A stretch of DNA of 64,000 nucleotides, from assembly GCA_036874045.1 (NCBI GenBank), contig CM072344.1:4994501-5058500 (forward strand). Direction: 5' to 3'. This stretch comes from Cymodocea nodosa. Lineage: Eukaryota > Streptophyta > Magnoliopsida > Alismatales > Cymodoceaceae. Below the pieces are notes generated by a model. That model ran no database searches. It was not told where the DNA came from and worked only from the letters and a program-made list of their open reading frames with translations. The translations under genes and the position numbers were made by a program. This document shows, in pieces, positions 47,148 through 59,353 of this stretch (positions within the stretch are counted from its first letter, which is position 1; every line of letters starts with the position of its first letter).

Positions 47148-47844
47148 CTCACCTTCCCTTGGAGAAATGCTTGTTCAAACCTTGAGAAGAGAGGAGAAGG
47201 CACCAGATTTGAGTTAAAACTTGGAGGATGGTCAGCTGCTACTATGGTGCATGAATTTGGAAGGAGAAGATAGCCTAGGGTTGAGTGGCCAAGCACTTTA
47301 ATAGTCTAGGCTATTGTTGTTTGATCTCTAATAAGTTACATCTAATGGCCCACATTTTTTTCTCTTTGATCCAACTTGATTTCATGATTTATTGACCTAT
47401 AAAACTCAAAACCAAGTTAGTTGCACATATACATTGAATATAAATCATATGATGCAAATATAGTATACATGCATGCATGAGTTGCCATATATGGAAAGTT
47501 GCCAAATTAGGAAGGTTTTAGTCCACAACTTCTTCACATGTGCGCATACATGAATTACTTGAAGTTCTTTAGTTTAACATCATATTTAAGTGATTTGGCA
47601 ATCATACAACATATATAAAGTCATACATTGAAGGATTATAAGAATCATATCTAATGCAAGGGCTATTTACTAGGTGTTTAATTGATAAAGGATAAATTTA
47701 TACATTATCAACTATTTAATCTCTAATTCATGCATATGTCTAAAAATATGATTTGCATGTAATTCCACATTAGAACATATATCTTTTTAACTTATAATCC
47801 TTAACATGCATGAATTAACATATATAAAATACACAAATTAATAC
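47148..47844 (-). repeat. probable 5' part of the Athila Z LTR
   Basis: It contains CTCACCTTCCCTTGGAG and AGCCTAGGGTTGAGTGGCC-like text and no gene. It is assigned to the Athila LTR because it resumes where the X fragment ends. The outer end of the LTR is not identified. Confidence 0.4.
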
Positions 47845-48998
47845 TTTACAAATACCATAGCTAGAAACTCCTTCTCAGTAATAGTGTAATTTAATTGAGC
47901 TCCAATCAATGTCTTGCTAGCATAATAGATTACCTATGGTAATTTATCCACTCGCTGACCAAGTATCACTCCCAATGCATAATCTGAGGCATCAGCCATA
48001 AGTTCAAATGATAAATTCCAATTAGGAGAGTATACTATGGGTACTATTGTTAAAGCTCACTTTAATTGCTCAAAGGCTTCTTGACAATGCTCAAAAAACT
48101 CAAAAAGTTGGTCCTTTACAAGCAATGAAGTAAGCAGACGGGCAATCTTGCTAAAATCTTTGATAAATCTACAATAAAATCCAACATGTCCAAGAAAAGC
48201 TCTAATATCCTTTACAAATTTTGGAGTTGGAAGGTTTGTAGTCAGATCAATCTTAGCTTTGTCTACTTCTAAATCCCTCTTTGATATAATATGGCCAAGT
48301 ACAACTCCTTTTTGTACCATAAAGTGATATTTTTCCGAATTCAATATAAGGTCATATTCAATACATCTCTGTAGTACCAACTCTAAATGATGTAAAAATT
48401 CTTCGAAAGAGAGTTCTGATATAGAAAAATCATACATGAATATCTCCAAAAATCTATCAATCATATCAGAAAAGATTCCTATCATACACTTTTGAAAAGT
48501 CAGGTGTATTGCATAATTCGAATGGCATTCACTTAAATGCAAATGTTCTAAAAGGACAGGTGAACTTTGTCTTATCTTGGTCCTCAAGTGCAACAAGGAT
48601 TTGATTGTATCTTGAATAACCATCTAGAAAATAATAGAACTATTGCCCTACCAATTTCTCTAACATTTAATCCATGAAGGGCAATGAAAAGTGGTCTTTC
48701 TAGGTGGCCTTATTCAATTTTCTATAATCAATGCAAACTCTCCACCTTGTTTGCACATGAGTTGGCACTAATTCATTATGAATGTTTTCTACTACAGTTA
48801 TTCTAGATTTCTTTGGTAGCACATGAATAGGTGAAACCCAAGTACTATCTGAAATAGCAAAGATGATACCATGATCTAGCCACTTTTGGATCTCTTTTCT
48901 TACTACGTCACTCATATTGGGATTTAGTCTTCTTTGAGGATCCCTTGAAGGTCTAACATCCTCATTTACTCTAATCTTATGACAATCAACTTTGTATG
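47845..48998 (-). pseudogene. pol: second Athila pol fragment: RT and part of RNase H
   Basis: RT start: NPNMSDVVRKEIQKWLDHG, ISDSTWVSPIHVLPKK, NELVPTHVQTRWRVCIDYRKLN (48915-48700). After a shift: DRFLEIFMYDFSI at about 48435, where the first catalytic Asp of the usual FMDD is Tyr. Then GHIISKRDLEVDKAKIDL and AFLGHVGFYCRFIKDFSKIA (48057-48623 block). RNase H begins (ADASDYALGVILGQR, LNYTITEKEFLAMVF) and breaks off at about 47845. It is non-functional, and separate from element Z because both have RT. Confidence 0.87.
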
Positions 48999-49319
48999 CA
49001 AGATCATGAAAGTAAGAAGGTCAAACATATTGAAGCTTTCATGCTAACATGCTTTGAAATTGCCAAAGTTTTCAATTCATTCTATTCATGCAATTACTTA
49101 GCACATGTTGATATAATAGCTTATAACATGCAATATACTTTATCATTTAATTTTAAGTCACGGAAGCATTTAGTTTACTTATGAGCATGAATTCAAATCA
49201 AACACTTAATAACATATGAGTTCAGAAATAAACACTTTTAATGCATTTTCACATAAAGGCATAAATCAAACATTTAATTCTCCAATCTCTAGGACCTATC
49301 TTCCATGCTAACTTATAGA
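48999..49319. other. non-coding stretch left of S3
   Basis: No recognisable gene. An ORF at 48996-49184 (plus) has no known motif. Confidence 0.4.
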
Positions 49320-50744
49320 TGAAAGGACCTCTAGATTTTGATAATGTAAAAATCAATGTGAGGAATCAAATTGTATTTCTCAGATATAACAGTTCAGCAA
49401 AAGAGCAAAAGTCGATACAGATAGTTCAGATTTTGCTGCAAGTGATAAAAAGGAAATCGAAAAGTTACCAGGCTTAACTATCCAGAAGAGACAGAATTTT
49501 CGGTGAGTTACCAAGCTTAACTATCTGAAAGAGATAGAGTTTTGGTGAGTTACCAGGCTTAAATATCCATGAGTTAGCTTTAAGTAGTAGAATCACTATC
49601 GAACAATTAGAAAATTAACTATTCGAAAATACAAGGCCTTCGGAGGGTTTTAAAGATAGTTGGTTGAATGATCGGAAGTTAAGGCGCTAACTATTTGAAA
49701 GCTCAAGGAAAATTGGAAAGTTAGGAAAGCTAACTATTCGAAACTTAAGTCATTGAATTTACCACGTGTAGAAATCTAGAATAAAAGCTTAAAAAGACTT
49801 TTCAGAGAGTTAGAAAGCTAACTATCCGAAAAACCAAAAGGTTTGAAAAGTTACAAACTTAACTATCTGAAAATTAAGTCATCCTATTTTGCACGTGTAG
49901 AAATAAGAAAGCAGTCAGAAGCTTAGAAGAAGAAAATCGAAGAGTTACTATAGCTAACTATCCGATAATAAAAAATATTTTGGTAAGTTACAACTACAAG
50001 CATCCAAACTTATGACACCTCACGTATGCAACTTAAGATCCCACGTGGCAAAAGGATTTAAGTAGATTATCGGTAAGTTATGAGCATCTTTTGGAGTGTT
50101 ACACAGATAACCCTCCGAAAGTCAAAGGAAATTGGAAGGTTATCTTGAAATACTTTCCTAAACGGTAACTTACCATATTTGGTTCTGCAAATTCAGTAAG
50201 TACAGCAGAATACATCCATTGGAAGTGAATATGATCGTTATACATATCATTATATATACAAGCAACAAACAATAGAGTCATATAGCTTTGCATATACGAA
50301 TCTATACACCAAGCTCAACGCATACAGTAGAAAGTCTTCAAGATCAAATCTTCAGCAAATGCAAACTCAAGTTTAGAAGCTCTCCATGCAATAAACTCTG
50401 ATTTCTTCAAGCAAGTGGTTTACTGAAGTACACCAACTGAAAACTTCAGTGATAGGTTGGTTAGAACTACGACTAGAAAGCTTAGTTTGATTGGTTGGTT
50501 CTTACTTTGACCTTAAAGCAAGTGTTTGTAAGTTTGTGAAAGCTTAGTGAAGCCCAAGTATCCCTTGGGGGTGGACTAGCCATTAGTGGTGAACCACCTA
50601 AAATCCCTGTGTGTATTATTTGTTATGTGTGCTTGCTAAATTTCATTGTCAATTAGTTATTCATTGTTAATCTCTTGAAGTTACGATTAAGAAATCAAAA
50701 TATTACCATTCACCCCCCCTTTGGTAAGCCATCAGGTCCTAACA
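49320..50744 (+). repeat. S3 5' LTR (1425 bp)
   Basis: It runs from TGAAAGGACC to CCTAACA. The first base pairs have drifted from the TGTTAG seen in the solo copy. It carries TAACTATCCGAAA / GGTGAGTTACCA repeats and CACGTGTAGAAAT boxes (49490-50010), fewer units than the solo LTR. Confidence 0.82.
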
Positions 50745-50746
50745 AT

Positions 50747-50758
50747 TGGTATCAGAGC
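50747..50758 (+). other. S3 primer-binding site (tRNA-iMet)
   Basis: TGGTATCAGAGC lies 2 bases after the LTR. Confidence 0.9.
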
Positions 50759-50796
50759 AAGGTTGATCTCATTAATAGATTTAACCATCTGAGATT

Positions 50797-51960
50797 ATGG
50801 CTTTCCACACTATAGAGGGATAGAATATCCATCGACCTCCCCTGTTTGATGGTAGCAATTATAGCTACTAGAAAAACAGGATAGAGTGTTTTCTTAGGAG
50901 TACATATGTAAAACTCTAGAGAATGGTTGTACATGGTGCACCAATTCCAATCAGTCATGAAAGTGACTAGACTGAGGAGGATGAAAGAATCATCCAAATG
51001 GATGCTCGTGGACTTAATTCCATTTACTATGCACTAATTGGTGAACAATATAATAAAATATATGCATGTAAATCTTCTCATGAGGCTTGAAAGACCCTTC
51101 AGATTACATATGAAGGAACCAGCCAAGTAAAAGATACCAAAATCAGCATTTTGTTAAGAAAATATGAATTATTCAAAATGCTTGAAAAAGAAAGTATTAA
51201 TGAAATGTTTTCTAGATTCATTGAAATTGTGAATGAACTAAGAGGCCTTGGAAGGGATTTTTCTAATCATGAACAGGTCTAGAAGATTTTAAGAAGCTTG
51301 ACAGTTGAATGGAAGTAGAAGTCTACTTCCATATAAGATTCAAAGGATCTAAATAACTATTCAATCGAAGATCTGTTGGGAAATCTTCTAGCTCATGAAG
51401 TTCAAATGAGGAAATGGAAAGAAGAAGATGGAGCCACTGAAAGAAAGGTTGAGAAAAAGAAAGAACTAGCTTTTCCTTCAACAAATGACCAACCAAGCTC
51501 AGATGAAGACGACGTTTTACTATTGGCCAGAAATTTTAGAAAAATGATAAGACAAGGAGGCAAAGCCAGCTTCTTAAGATCAAAAGTTCTCACATGCTAC
51601 AAGTACAAAAAATTGGGATACATTCAACTCTAATGTCCTTTCCAACAAGAGGAGGACAAACAGAAATGGAAGAATAAGAATAAGAAGAAAATGGCCTTGA
51701 AAGCCACATGGGATGATAGCAGCTCATCTAGTAGCTCATCAGAATCAGAGGAAGATGTCTTTGCAAACGTGTGCTTTGCTGCACAAGAGGTATGCTCTAC
51801 ATCCCCTTATTGTTCAGAAAAAGAAAATAATGATTTAGATGTAGATAGTCTTCTCTGTACAATAGATAATCTATATGTAAAGTGTAAAAACTATAAGAAA
51901 GAATTAAAGAGTCTAAATTCCTATTTAGAAGATATTTTTGTTGAATTAGAAAAGCCTTAG
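50797..51960 (+). pseudogene. gag: SIRE-type Gag (S3)
   Basis: It starts at ATG 50797 (MAFHTIEG, then NIHRPPLFDGSNYSY). The UBN2-type domain follows: ILLRKYELFKMLEKE, EMFSRFIEIVNELRGLG. The knuckle at about 51595-51640 reads C-YK-Y-KKLG-Y.. and lacks its second Cys and His, with TAG in the linker, so RNA binding would be lost. A Ser-rich acidic stretch (51715-51750) and coil follow. Many TAG stops sit where Trp or Gln is expected. The frame ends at TAG 51958. Confidence 0.83.
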
Positions 51961-53679
51961 TTAATAACAGGGAACTAAAAACTAAAATGGATAGTTGTAA
52001 AAATTTTGATCTGAAAGAAGAAAACAAAAATTTATTATTTGAAATTACTAATTTGAAAAACACTGTATGTAAATTTACTAAAGGTGAAAATAGCTTAAAT
52101 AAAATCATAGGATCTCAAAGAATAGGAACAAGTAAATTTGGCCTAGGGTATGCTATACCACAGGAAACTCCTTATTGTGGTGGAAAAATTAGATCTTATA
52201 GAGATGACACAACTGTTATTGTTATTAAAAGAAGATCTACTCATATATGGCTATCAAGAGGCAACAAGTTTAATATGCTAAGGACTAACACTGATGGACC
52301 CAAGAAAATATGGGTACCAAAAGTCTTAATTTCAACATGATTTGTAGGAATACAAGGACAAGGAAGCTCAAACATCAAAGTGGATCATTGATAGTGGATG
52401 CTCAAAGCATATGATAGGTAAGAAAAGATTTCTAGAATCTGTTAAGTCCATAAATTCAGGATCTGTTAAGTTTGGTAATAATGAAAAATGTAAAATTACT
52501 GTTGTAGGAAATGTTGCATTTAAAAATGGGAAAATAGAAAATGTCTTACATGTAAATGGTTTAAAACAAAATTTGTTAAGTGTAGGTCAATTATGTGACA
52601 AAGGTTACAATCTTCTTTTTACTGCTAAAAACTATTTTATTCTACAACAAGATACACATGAGATTAAATTTACTGGATATAGAGATAATTCAATTTATGC
52701 ATTAGAATTTCCATTAGATAATATGTCTAGTGATGCATGCTTAATTGCTTCTAGTGAAGATGAATGGTTATGGCATAAGAGATTAAACCATGTAAATATG
52801 AGAACCTTAAGAAAGTTGACCAAACATGATCTCATTAGAGGTGTGCCCAAACTCAAATTCAAAAGGGATAATCTATGTAGTGATTATACAATTGGAAAAC
52901 AAAAGAAATCAGTACACAAGAGTATTGAAGATATTGCCACAAGTTAGCCACTAGAACTACTGCATATGGACCTGTTTGGTCCCACTCAGACAGTTAGTTT
53001 AGGAGGAAGAAAATATACCTTAGTGGTAGTTGATGATTTCACAAGATTCACTTGGGTTATTTTCTTAGCACACAAGAATGAAGCCTGTAATGAATTCAAA
53101 CATCTCTACATTAGAATTCAAAATGAAAAAGAATCAACTATGAAGAAGATCAGAAGTGATCATGGAGGTGAATTTGAAAATTTTGATTTTGAAAACTTAT
53201 GTAATTCTTTTGGTATATTACATGAGTTTTCATGTCCAAGAACTCCTGCGTAGAATGGAGTTGTAGAAAGGAAAAATAGATCAATACAAGAAATGGCAAG
53301 AACAATTCTTAATGCATCTGATCTACTAAAATTTTTATGGGCTGAAGCTATAAACATTGCATGTTATTCAATAAATAGAACTCATCTTAGACCTATCTTG
53401 CATAAGACACCATTTGAATTATGGTATGGTAAAACATCAAATGTTGGATACTTCAAAGTTTTTAGATCAAGATGTTTTGTGCCTAATACAAGGGATCAAA
53501 AGGATAAATTTGATGCAAAGTCTGATCCTGCTCTACTAGTTGGATACTCTTTGAGAAGTAAGGCTTACATGGTCTATTTTGAATATGAAAGAAGAGTAGA
53601 AGAATTAATGAATGTATCACTTAACGAAGACCTAGTAGGAAAATTAAAGTAGCTAAAAATAGATAGTGAAAGTGAAAGT
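51961..53679 (+). pseudogene. pol: SIRE-type Pol (S3): protease and integrase only
   Basis: A Gag-Pol linker with IWVPKVLIST precedes protease WIIDSGCSKHM (about 52384). Integrase follows: WHKRLNHVNMRTLRKLTK with a damaged HHCC (CSDYTIGKQKK), LLHMDLFGPTQTVSLGG, KIRSDHGGEFEN, then TAG and NGVVERKNRSIQEMA. The C-terminal GKTSNVGYFKVF and VGYSLRSKAYMVY complete integrase. Stops occur at 52948 and about 53253. The text ends at 53652 and the next element starts at 53680, before RT. Confidence 0.86.
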
Positions 53680-54255
53680 TGTAAGATCGTTGTATCACAA
53701 GAGGAGGTTGAATTATGTCTTTAGTAATTAAAATTACTAGCAGATAAAACAAAAGTACAAAACACTTGTAAATAAAATTCTATTCTTTATAAACTTTAAA
53801 GAAAGAATTTACAATATCTTTTCAGCTCAATTCCCTTCTTGACGGTTTTGATACAGTAATGTTCGATATGCAATTCAAATAGAAAATGAAGTCCTTATTC
53901 AAAACTAATTTCAAATTGTATAAAACCTAATCTTAATGCATGTAGCTTCTTTCCTTCTTTTTGCTCAACTTTTGTATCTATTCTTCTCCAGTTGTCAAAT
54001 TTCTAGACTTCTTGTGTTTGCAGCTCCTTTTCTGAAATTGCTTAGAATTTCGAACTTCTTCTTCTGATGTTGGAGAATTTTTCTAGATATGAATATTCAA
54101 ACTTGATTTTTCAGTTTGGGATCTGGATTAAATATTCAAACTTGGCTTTTCAGACTTGAACATTTAATTACATGATAATTATACTTAGAAAATATTATTT
54201 AGACTTATTTAAAAACTTTAATAAAATATATATCATCAAAACAAAATTCCTAACA
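53680..54255 (-). repeat. shortened SIRE family-A LTR (576 bp)
   Basis: Both ends (CCTAACA at 54255; TGTAAGATCG at 53680) match the 1220-1293-bp LTRs at 14514 and 41976. The middle is deleted near 54160: exactly the part with the GTTCGAG / GATAGTTA motif array. Left flank AAAGT. Confidence 0.83.
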
Positions 54256-54599
54256 ATCTCCCCCTTTTTGATGATGTCAAAACCTAATAAGTCAAATAAT
54301 CTATCTTCTCCCCCTTTTTGGCATTATAAAAAAGTAAATAAAATGTAAGGAAGAAAAATTTTCTAAATACATATCATTCAAAAAGACATTATTAAACATG
54401 CATAACTGTCATAGATAAGAATAAACTATTTAAATAAAATTGTTTTAAATATAAATTGTCAAAAATAAGTATATGATCATTAAATGTAGTAAACAGTTTA
54501 CATAATGCGATTTCTTTATATAAATAATTTTTGATAACAAATTACAATAAAGAAATCATGCAATACATAATTTGTATAATCACAAGCCTCTTTGTCTTC
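54256..54599 (-). other. polypurine tracts and 3' untranslated region (minus SIRE)
   Basis: On the minus strand AAAAAGGGGGAGATTG abuts the LTR, and a second AAAAAGGGGGAGA lies at 54305-54320. The rest matches 14170-14500. Confidence 0.8.
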
Positions 54600-55179
54600 G
54601 AAAAATATTGATCAGAGTATTTGAAATTTGCCTTGCAATTTCTATACTCACTCTATTGATCTGATTAATTATTGCTTAATCTAAATCAGTTTGTGAAACT
54701 TGTGACGGTTGTTGTAAAAATTCAGTATTTATGTCTGTATTTAAATCTATATGTATATCTGTATTTATACCTGTATTTGTATCTGTATGTTGCTGTTGTT
54801 CTAAAAATTGTGTTGACTATTGTTGTTGCTGTTGTGATTGATTTTGTCGATCCTATTGTTGTTGTTGCTGTCAAATTACAGGTGCATCTACTTCTTGGTA
54901 TTTTTGTAGTTCCTTTGTAAAGAAAGATCTTTACTTTAATTTTTTCTATGGCTAAGGTATAATATCTATTTAACTTGCCACAATTCTAAAAAGTGTATCA
55001 CTATAAAATAATTTACTCTGCAAGTTTAAGATATGAGAAATAAAAATATCATACCAGTTCACCTATATATGGTAATTAATGCATATGTAGCATAAAGATA
55101 GCATCTGCAAACTTCTGCCACATGACCAAACCTCTGAAAGAGTGAAGCATGTAGTATTTTTGCAATAAAACGTACTTGG
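54600..55179 (-). pseudogene. C-terminal part of a PTP-domain ORF (minus SIRE)
   Basis: It matches 13590-14169 of S1: ARFIAKIL core remnant at 55165, then the Gln-rich tail with CTGTATTTATACCTG-type repeats (54720-54800), ending near 54600. It is cut by the X LTR in the middle of the PTP core. Confidence 0.7.
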
Positions 55180-57381
55180 TGTTTGGATTTTCCTAGCACG
55201 ACACTAGAAAAAATTTTGATTTGTTACTTCTGTTTTTACTTAGTTAATTTAGCTTTATGCCTATTCTTTTTCTTTTAGAAGTAAACAAACAACCTTTAAT
55301 ACAATTTAGATATTAATTCCAATTTGTACTTTAACTTCAAGTGCACAGTGTCTATTGTATCAGTGTGCAAGTATAGGTCGATCCCATAGGGAATTGGTTA
55401 AGAACTAAGAACTATTCGTTTGTTAACAATCAAATTTGTATCTTCACTAAGCCCTCCATTGAATTATAGTTAACTCAACGGACAAAGTTCGTTGAGTTAT
55501 GGCTAACTCAATGGTCTAACCTCGTGGACTTAAGTTAACTCCACGAACCTATCTTTTCTTTTTAAATATTGCTATTTACAGAGGAATTCGACCAACCATT
55601 AGGCGATTCCACAGATTGTAAATAACATCAATTAAGCTATTTAATGTTAGTGAACATTGGATTTATCATTAAGCATACTAACATTCAGATAATTCAAACA
55701 GTAACCATTAAAATCTTTAAGTCTTTTGAATGAACCAATTTCAGTAAACTGTAAAACTAAAACAAACATAAAACAACTACAACACTGACAAAGATAACAT
55801 TAATCACGATACATCACAAACAATACAACACTCAAATTCAATATACAAGCACAAATAAATTGTTTTTGGTATTTTTGTTTTAATATGAACATGGAAATGG
55901 GCGAAAGGTGAAATGTAAAGTAATCTCACTCGATAGTAAATACTTTTGTCTCTACTTGCAACGCGATTACACTACTAAAAATTAAACCACTTACAATTAT
56001 GTCTCCTCTCCCTATAGAATCGTGAGTCCAGAATTGCAAGATGATCTCCTCTTCAACATACAAGCATCAACCCAAAGCCAAAGCTAAAAGCTTTAAGATC
56101 TCTTGAAATATGAGTCGGTGCTTGGTGAAAATGGCTTCCCTTCCCACGACGCGATCACTCCTCACAGTGGTTGTCAGGCACTGTGTTTGGCTCGAAATCG
56201 ACTTGACATCAAGAAAGTATTCTCATAGACCTTCGATGGTTGGTGATTGTGGTGGTGGTAGCGATGGTTGGTGTGGTACTTTGGAGAATTACCGATACTA
56301 CCTACAGAAAGCTCGGTGCTCCTCCTCTGTATACACTGGCCGTCCATCGATCACACCCTTTTCTTCTTTTTCTTCTTTTCTTTTATATTTCTTCAGTAGT
56401 AACTACTTCTGCTTAAATGGTCGGTTGGATTTCCTTTATTCATATCAACGGTGATGCATTCTTCTCCCTGCGCGATACATGCAAACGTGGTTTTTCTTCC
56501 AACTATCTTGTTCCTACAACCGCTATAGTGGCATATTAGAAAATAAATAGTCCGTGGAGTTACAGATAACTCAATGGACTTTCTTTGTTGATTTAACTAT
56601 AAAACACGTGCATAAATTTAACTATCCGATGCTCAGGTGCATTTCGGATACTTATAAACTTAACTATCTAATGCTCAGGTGCATTTCGGATAGTTACAGA
56701 TAACTCACCAATATATAACTTAAGTAAATCTACTAGATCTCGACACGTGTCAGTAGCAGTTTAATAATAAAATAAACATTTCGGAGAGTTACAGGTCAAC
56801 TATCTAATGCCTAGACACATTTCGGATAGTTAGAGATAACTCACCAAAAATCCACTTAAGTCACTTTCCCAGAACATGACATGTGTCCACAGCTATTTTA
56901 TAAATAAAAAGATATTTCGGAGAGTTACACATCTAACTATCCGATGCCCAACTGCAATTTCGGATAGTTAGAGATAACTCATCGAAATTTCACTTAAGTC
57001 ATGCATTATGGTTTTGACACGTGTACTTCAGGAAATAATAAAATATTCTTTCAAAACATAACTGTTCAGCAATTTAAACATAACTATCCGACATGTTCGG
57101 TCTGTTAAACATAACTGTCCGAAATATGTTCGGTATGTTAAACATAATTGTCTGAAATATCAAAAAATTCAGATACTTAAGAATTTCATAGCCTGCAACT
57201 TACCGACAGTTCAGAAATGTACTAAATTAACATTAATTCTCCAAAATTAAGTAGTAATTCTAATTAAATCATATAACAGTGCAATTATAACATAATGGCT
57301 TAATTCTCATATGATAAGCTAAATATTATGCAATTAAACATCATTTAACCGTTAATAATATGCACTTTTTCATTCTAAACA
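55180..57381 (-). repeat. element X 3' LTR (2202 bp)
   Basis: Ends are TGTTTGG / CTAAACA, an inverted repeat TGTTT..AAACA. The R/U5 side carries the GTGCACAGTGTCTATTG box (55342) and TAACTCAACGGAC palindromes (55470). The U3 side (56600-57150) holds a hairpin array with ACACGTGTC boxes. Confidence 0.83.
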
Positions 57382-57396
57382 CTTCCCCCATACCTA
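57382..57396 (-). other. polypurine tract of element X
   Basis: On the minus strand GGTATGGGGGAAG directly precedes the LTR start TGTTTAG. The same occurs at 20122-20136. Confidence 0.8.
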
Positions 57397-59353
57397 AATT
57401 TTGCTAGTCCCTTAGCAAACTAAGATCTAATTAATTGGTCTTTCAAAAAGTACTAGAACTAATTCTTCTTTTTTTCTTTTTTTCTTCTGTTCAACATAAG
57501 AATATATATTCTATATTTTTTAGTAATCAACCTGCAAATATACTTAGAATATATGTAAATTACATACAAAGTATATCATCATCACATAGGTGTTAATTAT
57601 ATTAACGTTTGTTCTTCTTTTCATCATCTGTCATCCTGAATTTTCCAATAAGATTTCTAGAAGAAATTTCAACAACATACGAATCAAAGTACAATCCAAT
57701 TCAATATGATTAAGACAAGTAGAATAAAGAATTGTATATCCATTAAACAACTTCAAAAGTCAATTCTAGATTTATATTACAGCAATTCTAGATAACAGAA
57801 AATATACTCGATTCATAAGATATTTGTATTTCACAAAACACTTGTATCTTTTCAAAACAGTATATGTATTTTTTTTTTCTTTTTTTTCTTTTTTTGTACT
57901 TTAAAAGTTAATTTGACAAGCTTGAATCATACAAGAGCTTTCTAATGTACCCATGTAACAAGCTTTCAGTCAACAATCCCAGATCTGATCAGGATCTTAG
58001 GTTGCCAAATTTCAAGAGTCCTTTTTCAGGTCAACAATCCTTACATACCTATCTACTCAAGTACAAAAGGCTCATGATCAAACAAGTCAATAAACTCTCA
58101 AATTTTCCTCTCTCTTTTTTTTTTTCAATCAAAATACAAACATAAAACAAAACATTAATCACATACTGTATATGTATGTATTTCATTAATACAGATGCAG
58201 CAAAACACCAATCTCATATAGTCCTGCTTCTATCATTTACTGAAAATATGAATCCATAACAATAAGCTCATACTTTTTCTATAGTTTAATAAGATCTACA
58301 CATAAATCATTCTACAAGTTCAATCAGTCAAATTAAATGTATCTTTAATCATATGTGTTTCATTTAATCTAAAATTCACATCTCAGCTCCTTCAGGACTT
58401 CAGATAATTTACTGACTTTTCATTAAGCATTCTGATTTCATTTTAAAATTGTGAAACTTTTAAACTCATGAAATTCAGAAAAAACATAAGATACTATATC
58501 TAGATTTACATAAATAGTAAATTCTATAGCATCTTATATAGCCTTCTAAATATAACATTCAAGTAGTTACAATTTATAAAAATTTTACAGTCTCAATTAT
58601 TAGATAGTTACAACAAGTTCATAAAAATTTTCAATTTCCACAAAACTTTGCAATACCATTTTAATTCCTTTAATTAACAAACTTACATTGCTGTTACTTT
58701 AATTACCTCCCCCCCATACCTACATTTTGCATTGTCCTCAATGTAAAAGATTTGACAATAAGTACAGTAATTGTAGTAGGCATGAATACAGTTTTGTTGA
58801 TTTAAAATTCAGGATAAGTAATTGGTTACATACCTTGTTTCGTTTGTATCTCCTTCTACATATTCCGATTTTTGATTCTAGAAAACATTTCATTCATAGA
58901 TAAATGCAGAATATAAAACAAAATAACATTTAACAGATATTAATAAATCAATGTCTTATGTGGAACCCAAACTCCTATGCCATTGGTGGCTCATAAGCAA
59001 GCCAGTTGGTTTCCCAAAACAGATACCAACAAACTGGATTGATATTTTATTTTTATTTTTTTCTTTTATATAATAAAATGAAAACTACAAATTTTTCTAA
59101 AAATAAACGTAGAATACACACAACATTAAACACACAAAATCACAACTTAAGAACATGATTGAAAAGTAGGAACAAATGGAATAAATGTATTAGTCCAAGC
59201 AAACTTTTTAGGCATAGTTCTTCTTGCTATTAATTCTATTTTAATGTAGTTCTTGTTCCTTCTTAATTTGTAAACATGTAATATATTAGAAATTCCAAAT
59301 ACAAGTGTATTACCATTAATGATATGAAATGCAGAAAGGGATCCTTTTTGGTT
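57397..59353 (-). other. element X 3' untranslated region, partly SIRE-related
   Basis: The part at 57620-58440 matches the S2 post-pol spacer (29630-28890). At 58700-58745 (minus) ACATTGAGGACAATGC with GGTATGGGGGGGAGG is the Athila/Tat-type pre-polypurine box. T-rich runs lie at 57867-57896 and 58105-58125. No ORF supported. Confidence 0.65.

Larger units (their letters stand above)
49320..53679 (+). mobile_element. S3: truncated SIRE-type copia element
   Basis: 5' LTR, primer site, gag, protease and integrase are present. It is cut at 53679 by the end of a minus-strand SIRE LTR. RT, RNase H, the post-pol ORF and the 3' LTR are missing. Its LTR family differs from S1 and S2 but matches the solo LTR at 38165. 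Confidence 0.88.
53680..55179 (-). mobile_element. 3' end of a SIRE family-A element (minus)
   Basis: Reading right to left: the end of the PTP ORF, 3' untranslated region, two polypurine tracts and a shortened LTR. The element is cut at 55180 by the X LTR. The rest would lie beyond the window. Confidence 0.83.
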
